A stretch of DNA of 64,000 nt from Streptomyces phaeofaciens (lineage in GTDB: Bacteria; Actinomycetota; Actinomycetes; Streptomycetales; Streptomycetaceae): assembly GCF_014648915.1 (NCBI RefSeq), contig NZ_BMSA01000011.1, positions 209,224 through 273,223 of the forward strand, in the 5' to 3' direction. A program made the position numbers and the translations under genes. The notes beneath the pieces are model-generated. The model had not been told where the DNA came from. It did no database searches and was given only the letters and a program-made list of their open reading frames with translations. Position 1 is the first letter of the stretch. Each line of letters begins with the position of its first letter. Below, piece after piece: positions 1-6,304 of the stretch.

Positions 1-1
1 C

Positions 2-910
2 GTGCCCGATCTCGCGCGCCGGCTGGCGCTCGGCGAGCACGACACCGAACGCGCGCTGCGCCGACTGGAGCGGCACGGTCTCGCCGCCCAGTCCTCGGGG
101 CGTCCCGGCCGCTGGGTCGCCGCCCCGCCGGGAGTCGCGCTGGGCGCGCTGCTCACCCAGCGGCGGCACGAGCTGGAGCAGGCGGAGCTGGCGACCGTGC
201 TGCTCGCCGAGGAGTACCGGGCGGCGGCGGCCGAACCGTCCGTGCACGACCTGGTCGAGGTGGTGACCGGTGCCGCCGCCGTCACCCAGCGCTTCCTCCA
301 GATCCAGCTCGGGGCGAGCGAGGAGGTGTGCGCGCTGGTCACCGGCACCCCGGTGGCGGTACCCGGGGCGGACAACGACGCGGAGGAACAGGCCGCCGAA
401 CGCGGGGTGCGCTACCGCGTGGTCCTCGAACGGGCGGTGCTCGACCAGCCGGACGGCATCAAGGAGCTGACCGCCGCACTCGGCCGGGACGAGCGGGTGC
501 GGGTCGTGGACAAGGTGCCGACGAAGCTGGTGGTGGCCGACCGTGCGCTCGCGCTGGTCCCGCTGACCGGCCGCTCGGCGGAGCCCGCCGCGCTGGTGGT
601 GCACGCCAGCGGGCTGCTGGAACTCCTCTCGGGCCTGTTCGAGTCGGTGTGGCGGGACGCGCTGCCGCTGCGGCTGGGCGCGGACGGCGTGGCCGAGCAG
701 GCTCCCGATGGCCCGGACCCCACCGACCTGGAGATCCTCTCCCTGCTGCTGGCCGGGCTCACCGACGCGAGCGTGGCCAAACAGCTCGACCTGGGGCTGC
801 GGACCGTACAGCGCCGGGTGAAGGGCCTGATGGAGCTGACGGGGGTGTCGACCCGGCTCCAGCTGGGCTGGCACGCGTACGAGCGCGGCTGGGTGGCCCG
901 GGAGCAATGA
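2..910 (+). CDS. TrmB/LuxR-type helix-turn-helix transcriptional regulator, 5'-partial
   Basis: Probable DNA-binding regulator. The visible part opens inside a winged-helix segment (LARRLALGEHDTERALRRLE, then a recognition and wing region) of the kind at the N-terminus of TrmB-like sugar or metabolite regulators. About 200 residues of sensor-like sequence follow. A LuxR-type HTH closes the protein (roughly residues 235-300; LSLLLAGLTDASVAKQLDLG then RTVQRRVKGLM). The GTG at base 2 is in frame, but the first helix of the domain seems to be missing, so the gene most likely begins upstream of the window. It lies 56 bp upstream of the DUF456 gene. The target is unknown. This TrmB-plus-LuxR layout is common in Streptomyces orphan regulators. 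Confidence 0.8.
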   Translation: MPDLARRLALGEHDTERALRRLERHGLAAQSSGRPGRWVAAPPGVALGALLTQRRHELEQAELATVLLAEEYRAAAAEPSVHDLVEVVTGAAAVTQRFLQIQLGASEEVCALVTGTPVAVPGADNDAEEQAAERGVRYRVVLERAVLDQPDGIKELTAALGRDERVRVVDKVPTKLVVADRALALVPLTGRSAEPAALVVHASGLLELLSGLFESVWRDALPLRLGADGVAEQAPDGPDPTDLEILSLLLAGLTDASVAKQLDLGLRTVQRRVKGLMELTGVSTRLQLGWHAYERGWVAREQ

Positions 911-966
911 GCCTGCCGGGACCTGCTTGACCTGCGGGTTCTCGCCGGTTCGGGCACGCTGGGCAG

Positions 967-1449
967 ATGGGAGTGTGGGAACTCCTGCTGGTCGGCGTGG
1001 TCCTGCTGTTCGGCCTGTGCGGAGTGCTGGTGCCCGGGGTGCCGGGGTCGTGGCTGGTATGGGCCGCGGTCCTGTGGTGGGCGCTGAAGGACCCGCGGCC
1101 GGTGGCCTGGGGAATCCTCGTCGGGGCGACCGTCGCGCTGCTCCTGAGCCAGGTGGTGCGCTGGGCCCTGCCGCCCCGGCGGCTGCGCGCCTCCGGGGCG
1201 ACCCCCCGGATGGCGGTGTACGCGGGGGCCGGCGCGCTCCTCGGGTTCGTCCTGGTACCGGTGATCGGCGCCGTCCCCGGCTTCATGGGCGGCATCTACC
1301 TGTCCGAACGCCTCCGCCTCGGCGGCTCCGGCGAGGCCCGCGCGGCCCTGCGCACGGCGATGCGCTCGGGCGGCTGGAGCGTGCTGGCGGAGCTGTACAC
1401 CTGCCTGCTGATCGTGGGGGCGTGGGTGGGGGCGGAGCTGTGGGGCTGA
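967..1449 (+). CDS. DUF456 domain membrane protein
   Basis: A 160-residue integral membrane protein with three or four hydrophobic segments (about residues 3-23, 25-42, 48-62, 80-110 and 135-155) and glycine-rich turns such as GVLVPGVPGSWLVW and GAVPGFMGGIYLSE. These are typical of the DUF456 family, whose function is unknown. The ATG follows a cgctgggcag stretch with only a weak ribosome site. It is co-directional with the regulator before it and convergent with ogt. The length matches the family. Assignment to DUF456 is by recognised motif pattern, not by a search. Confidence 0.8.
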   Translation: MGVWELLLVGVVLLFGLCGVLVPGVPGSWLVWAAVLWWALKDPRPVAWGILVGATVALLLSQVVRWALPPRRLRASGATPRMAVYAGAGALLGFVLVPVIGAVPGFMGGIYLSERLRLGGSGEARAALRTAMRSGGWSVLAELYTCLLIVGAWVGAELWG

Positions 1450-1518
1450 AGGGGCCGGGCGCGCGGGTGTGCGGTGTCTCCGCGCGGGTGCGCAGTGTCT
1501 CAGGGGCCTCGGGGCGCC

Positions 1519-2037
1519 TCAGAGGGAGGACGGCGGCAGCGGCAGCGCCCCCTCCAGCACGAGCAGCCGGGTCTTGCGCTCCAGCCCGCCCGCGTACCCC
1601 GTCAGCGAGCCGTCCGCGCCGATCACGCGGTGGCAGGGGCGCAGGACGAGCAGGGGGTTGGCGCCGACGGCGCCTCCGACGGCGCGGACGGCGGGGCGGG
1701 AGGCGCCGATGCGGGCGGCGATCTCGCCGTATGTCGTGGTGGCCCCGTAGGGGACGGTGTCGAGGGCGTCCCACACGCGCTCGCGGAACGCGGTGCCCTC
1801 GGCGCGCAGCGGCAGCCTGAACTCCTTCAGCTCGGCGGCGAAGTACGCGGCGAGCTGCTCCTCGGCGGCACGGAAGGGTCCGGGATCGTGCCGCCAGTCG
1901 TCCTGGACGGTGCGGCCGCCCTTCTGTCCGGGTACGGAGAGCGAGGTCAGGGCGCCGTCGGGGGCGGCGGTGAGGAGCAGGGGGCCGAGGGGGCTGTCGA
2001 CGGTGGTCCAGTACGTCGGGTACTCGGTGGCGGTCAT
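1519..2037 (-). CDS. ogt: methylated-DNA--[protein]-cysteine S-methyltransferase
   Basis: Suicide repair enzyme that transfers the methyl group from O6-methylguanine in DNA to its own cysteine. The active-site block RPCHRVIGADGSLTGYAGG lies near residue 130 of 172, with the usual downstream GLERKTRLL. The preceding helix block (VPYGATTTYGEIAARIG, PAVRAVGGAVGANP) is the DNA-binding HTH of the family. The chosen ATG at 2037 overlaps the stop of the upstream ada-alkA gene by 4 bp (ATGA), so the two are translationally coupled. A longer in-frame reading exists upstream, but it is only the shadow of ada-alkA. Length is normal for Ogt/MGMT. Confidence 0.93.
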   Translation of the reverse strand: MTATEYPTYWTTVDSPLGPLLLTAAPDGALTSLSVPGQKGGRTVQDDWRHDPGPFRAAEEQLAAYFAAELKEFRLPLRAEGTAFRERVWDALDTVPYGATTTYGEIAARIGASRPAVRAVGGAVGANPLLVLRPCHRVIGADGSLTGYAGGLERKTRLLVLEGALPLPPSSL

Positions 2038-3419
2038 GGGGTGGGTTCCTCCGCAGCGCGCAGATGGTGAAGGGCGTAGGTGCGCCAGGGGCGCCAGGTG
2101 TCGGGGACGTCCGCGCCGGGCGGCGCGACGTCGGGGTCGCCGAGGGCGCGGGCCCGGATCGCCGCCACGGTACGGGCGTCCAGGCCGGGCAGCGCGAGCA
2201 GGGCGGCCTGCGCGTCGTCCCGGTCGGCGCCCGGGTCGAGGCGGACGGTGCCGTCGGCCAGCGCCGCCGCGAGGGTGCCCACGGGGCCGGGGCCGCCGGC
2301 GAGGGCGGCCGGTTCGGGGAAGAGGTGGGTGAGGGTGCCGCAGGGCGCGTCGAGGGCCTTGCCGTGGCCCCGGACCAGGTCCGCGGCGGCCGCCCGCCCC
2401 GCCAGGGCCCGTACGGCGTACTCGTCCGGGTCGGCGGCGCCCGGCGCGCGCAGGCCGGGGCGGGCGGCGACCAGCGGGGCGAGCCGGGGGTCGCCGCCGA
2501 GCCGCTCGTCCACGGCGTAGGGGTCGGCGTCCAGGTCGAACAGCCGCCGCAGCCGCTGGACGGCGGTGGTCAGGTCGCGCGGGTCGGTGAGGCTGAGGCG
2601 GGCGTCGAGCCAGCCGCCGGGATGGACGGCGGAGGGGCGTCCCGCGTCGCCGGTCCGCTCGTCGACGGCGACGATCCCGGTGCCGTGGGGCAGCCGCAGC
2701 GTGCGGCGGTAGGTGCGGCCGCCGGGCGGACCGCTCACCTCCTCCACCCCGGGCACGGCCTCGTGTGCCAGCAGGTCGAACACCGGGCCCGCCCGGTACG
2801 GGCCCCGGTGGGCGAGGCGGAGCGGGATCCCGGCGCTCGGGGTGGCCGCCCGCAGGGAGGCGCGGACGGCGGCCCGCAGGTCGGTAGGGGTGGCCGCGTA
2901 CACGGCCCGGATGGTGTCGTTGAACTGGCGCACGCTGGCGAACCCGGACGCGAACGCGATCTCGGTGACCGGCAGGCCGGTCGTCTGGAGCAGGGTCCGC
3001 GCGGTGTGCGCGCGCTGCGCCCGGGCGAGGGCGACGGGGCCCGCGCCCAGCTCGGCGGTGAGCTGGCGCTGCACCTGGCGGGCGCTGTAGCCGAGCCGTC
3101 CGGCGAGGCCCGGGACGCCCTCCCGGTCGACGACGCCGTCGCCGATCAGCCGCATGGCCCGGCCCACGACGTCGGCGCGCACGTTCCAGTCGGCGGAGCC
3201 GGGTACGGCGTCCGGACGGCACCGCCGGCAGGCCCGGAAGCCCGAGCCCTGCGCGGCGGCGGCCGTCGGGAAGAAGCGCACGTTGCGGCGTTTCGGGGTC
3301 ACGGCGGGGCAGCTGGGCCGGCAGTAGATGCCGGTCGTCTCGACCGCGAAGAAGAACGCACCGTCGAACCTGGCGTCCCGGCTGCGCACCGCCTCGTACC
3401 TGGTGTCCTGGTCCGTCAT
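2034..3419 (-). CDS. alkA: Ada-type/AlkA DNA-3-methyladenine glycosylase fusion
   Basis: Bifunctional alkylation-damage protein. The N-terminus is an Ada zinc domain with four cysteines in the pattern YCRPSC...ACRRC (about residues 32-70), which senses methylphosphotriesters. An AraC-type HTH follows (about 95-180; VTEIAFASGFASVRQFND). The rest is AlkA: the N-terminal domain, then the HhH-GPD glycosylase region ending LPGLDARTVAAIRARALGDPDVAPPGADVP, where the catalytic Asp would lie. Start at 3419 (MTDQD) is preferred because Ada zinc domains usually begin about ten residues before the RYEAVRSRDARFDG block. ATG 3428 is an equally acceptable start. The protein probably activates its own operon with ogt when methylated, as known for Ada. 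Confidence 0.9.
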   Translation of the reverse strand: MTDQDTRYEAVRSRDARFDGAFFFAVETTGIYCRPSCPAVTPKRRNVRFFPTAAAAQGSGFRACRRCRPDAVPGSADWNVRADVVGRAMRLIGDGVVDREGVPGLAGRLGYSARQVQRQLTAELGAGPVALARAQRAHTARTLLQTTGLPVTEIAFASGFASVRQFNDTIRAVYAATPTDLRAAVRASLRAATPSAGIPLRLAHRGPYRAGPVFDLLAHEAVPGVEEVSGPPGGRTYRRTLRLPHGTGIVAVDERTGDAGRPSAVHPGGWLDARLSLTDPRDLTTAVQRLRRLFDLDADPYAVDERLGGDPRLAPLVAARPGLRAPGAADPDEYAVRALAGRAAAADLVRGHGKALDAPCGTLTHLFPEPAALAGGPGPVGTLAAALADGTVRLDPGADRDDAQAALLALPGLDARTVAAIRARALGDPDVAPPGADVPDTWRPWRTYALHHLRAAEEPTP

Positions 3420-3504
3420 GGGTTCCATGCTTCCCAGTCTTCGCCCGCGGCCGTGATCGTGCTGGCGGGAATCGGACACGGCCCTGACCGCCGCCGGTGC
3501 CTAG

Positions 3505-3770
3505 GGCCTCTCTTTCGGATCTTGCCGTGGGTCACGGGGCCTGGCACGCACTCCCCCAGAGGGGGGACCCCCAGCCGCGTTGTCGTCGGTTGTCAACGTC
3601 CCCCAGCCTCCGGCCGGGGGTGCCCCCACCGCGTTGCCGCCCTCCTCCGCCTTGCAGCTGCACGCTCCCCCACTCTCGGCTTCGCTCGAGCGGGAGGGGC
3701 CCCCACGACCCCGCTCGGCCACGCCGGCAAGTCCCGCGGACCGGAGCCGGCCTGATCCGAAAGAAAGGCC
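3505..3770. mobile_element. MITE with 17 bp terminal inverted repeats flanked by CTAG
   Basis: A 266 bp non-coding element. The left end GGCCTCTCTTTCGGATC (3505-3521) and the inverted right end (3754-3770) match at 16 of 17 positions. Both are flanked by CTAG (3501-3504 and 3771-3774), a plausible 4 bp target duplication like that of IS5-group elements. The interior has short GC-rich inverted repeats and only low-complexity reading frames with no transposase. This is the pattern of a miniature inverted-repeat element mobilised in trans by a related IS. It sits between the ada-alkA promoter and the 3' end of rsgA. Confidence 0.7.
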
Positions 3771-3811
3771 CTAGGTCGCCGCAGGACGCCAGGTCACCCG
3801 AGGCGGCCAGG

Positions 3812-4999
3812 TCACCGGGGCGGGGCCGGCCGCCACGGCCCGTGTCCGCGCTTGGCGTCGCCCGCCGCCCGGCCCTCGGCCTGCTTGCGCTTCCAGTCCT
3901 GGCGGATGCCGGCGCGGGCCCGGGCGTCGGACTTGGCGACGATCCACTGGTTCTCCCTGACGAGCTTGCGGTAGCTCTCCAGCCGGCGCACGGGCAGTTC
4001 GCCGTCGTCGACGGCGGCCAGCACCGCGCACCCCGGCTCGCGCTCGTGCGAGCAGTCGTGGAAGCGGCACCGCCGGGCGATCGCCTCGATCTCCGAGAAG
4101 ACCTGGCCGACGCCGGCGCCTGCGTCCCAGAGGCCGACACCGCGCAGTCCGGGTGTGTCGATGAGGACGCCGCCGCCGGGCAGCGGCAGCAGATTGCGGG
4201 TGGTCGTGGTGTGCCGGCCCTTGCCGTCCATGTCACGGGTGGCCTGCACGTCCATCACGTCCTCGCCCACCAGGGCGTTGGCGAGCGTCGACTTGCCGGC
4301 GCCGGACGCGCCGAGCAGCACGGTGGTGCCCCGCCCGAGGAGGCCGGCGAGTTCCGCGACGCCCTCGCCCTCCCTGGCGCGGACGGTCAGGACCGGGACT
4401 CCGGGCGCGGTGGTCTCCACGTCCTGCACGAGGTACGACAGGGCGACCGGGTCGGGCACCAGGTCGGCCTTGGTGAGCACGACGACGGGCTGGGCGCCGG
4501 ACTCCCAGGAGTCCGCCGACGTACGCAGCAGTGCCTCACCGCTCGAACTGGACATCGCGAGCGCGAGGAACCGTTCGATCCGCCCGAGGTCGAGTTCGAC
4601 CGCGAGCGACACGCAGATGACGATGTGATCGATGTTAGTGGCCAGCACCTGCCCCTCGGACCGCTTGGACGACGTCGACCGCACGAACGCGGTCCGCCGA
4701 GGCAGGATCGTACGCGCGTACCGCGGATCACCGCCCTCAGGATCGACGGCGACCCAGTCCCCCGTGCACACGACCTTCATCGGGTCACGGGGAACGACGA
4801 ACGCGGTGTCGGCACGGACGACGCCGTCAGGAGTGGCCACATCACACTGGCCGCGATCGACCCGGACAACCCGGCCCGGGACCAGACCCTGAGCGGCATA
4901 CGGGGCGAACTCGGCCTCCCAGCCCTCGTCCCAGCCGTAGACGGCGAGCGGATGCTGGACAGCGGAAGAGGAAGACGGGTGGAGCGAAGCGTTGAACAA
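3812..4999 (-). CDS. rsgA: ribosome small subunit-dependent GTPase A
   Basis: Circularly permuted GTPase that helps mature the 30S ribosomal subunit. An N-terminal OB-fold region (about residues 40-105) precedes the permuted G domain: G4 TKAD near 175, G1 GASGAGKS near 230, and G3 DTPG near 282. A C-terminal zinc site follows (CRFHDCSHEREPGC, about 313-326) with a basic tail. The start is TTG at 4999, preceded by GAAGGG eight bases upstream. At 395 residues it is normal for the actinobacterial form. The gene is chromosomal core. A tiny ORF with a good ribosome site ends 61 bp upstream and could be co-transcribed. Confidence 0.93.
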   Translation of the reverse strand: MFNASLHPSSSSAVQHPLAVYGWDEGWEAEFAPYAAQGLVPGRVVRVDRGQCDVATPDGVVRADTAFVVPRDPMKVVCTGDWVAVDPEGGDPRYARTILPRRTAFVRSTSSKRSEGQVLATNIDHIVICVSLAVELDLGRIERFLALAMSSSSGEALLRTSADSWESGAQPVVVLTKADLVPDPVALSYLVQDVETTAPGVPVLTVRAREGEGVAELAGLLGRGTTVLLGASGAGKSTLANALVGEDVMDVQATRDMDGKGRHTTTTRNLLPLPGGGVLIDTPGLRGVGLWDAGAGVGQVFSEIEAIARRCRFHDCSHEREPGCAVLAAVDDGELPVRRLESYRKLVRENQWIVAKSDARARAGIRQDWKRKQAEGRAAGDAKRGHGPWRPAPPR

Positions 5000-5060
5000 G
5001 GGGAAACCCTTCGAAGGGTGGCCCCGGCGGCGCGCTCCAAGCGCGCGGATCGAGTGGGTG

Positions 5061-5132
5061 TCAGCCGGAGACCACAGGGGTGGGAACGATGAACTCCTGA
5101 ATGCGGGCAGAGCCCGTCACCGTGACAGTCAT
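5061..5132 (-). CDS. 23-residue ORF upstream of rsgA, possible leader peptide
   Basis: A very short ORF beginning MTVTVTGSARIQEF and ending PTPVVSG, then TGA. It is supported mainly by its start context: ATG 5132 follows aggaggtgaggacattg, a strong AGGAGG/GAGG site. It lies 61 bp upstream of rsgA on the same strand and downstream of the recombination-directionality-like gene. It has no cysteine, no signal peptide and no recognised family. It could be a leader ORF, a small regulatory peptide, or spurious. Function is not assigned. Confidence 0.4.
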   Translation of the reverse strand: MTVTVTGSARIQEFIVPTPVVSG

Positions 5133-5298
5133 CAATGTCCTCACCTCCTGCTTCTTCTCAACGAACCAACACCATGCCCTGGGCAGCGACACAGCCGCGC
5201 CCTGGAACGAGCAGAACCATAGCCCCACCCCAGGACACGGCACCACCGATTAAATTCGGGGCCCCACCTGCGCGAAGCCGACAACCAGCGGACCAACG

Positions 5299-6024
5299 TC
5301 ACGCCGCAAGTCGTACAGCATCCCGGACGAGGACCTGGGTCCTGCCGACCTCAACTATCGGCCGCCTGTAGCTCACGGCGATCCCGGAGCGCGTTGTGAA
5401 CTCCACCAGTCCGTACCGGAGTACACCCACGACCGGAACAGCCGCCGTGTCCAGGGCGGCAGCCAACTCGGGCAGCTCGGCAGCGAGTTCCCACGAAGTC
5501 GATACGAGGTCGAACACACCCAGCTCGGGAAGGTCCGCCAGCCGGAAGCCGATTCGGACCTCAGGTGTCGGCCCGCGGCCTGCCTGGGCTGCCCCCTTGC
5601 GATCAGCCAGGCTCGCCGGACAACCACACAGCGATCCACGTGCGCCCCTCGGCTCCAAGAGCCTAGTTCCGTCGCAGACATGGAAAGTCTCACCAGCTCC
5701 GCGCATCACCATGCGAAGCGAGACGGCCCCGCAGCCACCCAGCAAGACAGAGATGTGATCGTGGCGAGTCAGGACCTCGACGACATGCTCGTCGCCTGTG
5801 TCCAACAGCTGCGGCACACCTCCATAGAGCCCACCCACAGCGTCAGCGACCGCTAGGTCCGCCGTTGTAATGCGCCACGCCGACAGCGCAATGGGCCTTC
5901 CACCTCGCTGTCGCGCCACATGGAAACGGCCCACCGGATCTGACGCGGATACGCGCGGCCGATCCGCCCCAGCGTCGTCGAGCTTCTGATCCCGACTGGG
6001 GCTGTGGTGCGGGTGGGGAGCCAT
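5299..6024 (-). CDS. recombination directionality factor-like protein (phiC31 gp3 family)
   Basis: The 241-residue product follows the layout of the phiC31 gp3-like family that converts a serine integrase from integration to excision. Shared features are VGRF...SAWRITTADLAVADAVGGLYGG near residues 30-70, a domain with HVCDGTRLL, then a cysteine pair in SLCGCPASLADRK (about 130-145). Next come the paired PELGVFDLVSTSWELAAELPEL segment and a closing VSYRRPIVEVG. ATG 6024 has GGAGGA six bases upstream. No serine integrase is encoded in the window, so this is an orphan: a relic of an excised element, or a trans-acting factor. Family assignment is by remembered pattern; substrate specificity is unknown. 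Confidence 0.7.
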   Translation of the reverse strand: MAPHPHHSPSRDQKLDDAGADRPRVSASDPVGRFHVARQRGGRPIALSAWRITTADLAVADAVGGLYGGVPQLLDTGDEHVVEVLTRHDHISVLLGGCGAVSLRMVMRGAGETFHVCDGTRLLEPRGARGSLCGCPASLADRKGAAQAGRGPTPEVRIGFRLADLPELGVFDLVSTSWELAAELPELAAALDTAAVPVVGVLRYGLVEFTTRSGIAVSYRRPIVEVGRTQVLVRDAVRLAA

Positions 6025-6216
6025 GGTCTTCCTCCGGCGGCGCGATGTTCAGAGGCTCCAAGGATCCGATGCACTCGCCGGTTGGCGTAGCCGGGATTCA
6101 CATGTAGAGAGATGCCAGCTCGCACGTCATCAGGTCTGAGCAAGGTCAGATCAGGTCCACGAGCACTGCCAACTCAGCGGCGGCCCAACAGCGCATCCAC
6201 GCAGCCGATACTTTCG

Positions 6217-6234
6217 GTAAGTTGCCCCCCTTAC
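6217..6234. promoter_or_regulatory. GTAAG/CTTAC inverted repeat upstream of the 6305 methylase-like gene
   Basis: A short inverted repeat, GTAAG-ttgcccccc-CTTAC, lies about 70 bp before the preferred GTG start of the methylase-like gene and just before the alternative upstream GTG. The position suits an operator or promoter spacer. There is no further support. Confidence 0.25.
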
Positions 6235-6304
6235 AGTGGAACACACAGCCAGCGCACTGGCTCCGGTCACCCGGGGCCCCGCACCTACACCCTCGGGGGG
6301 CTCT

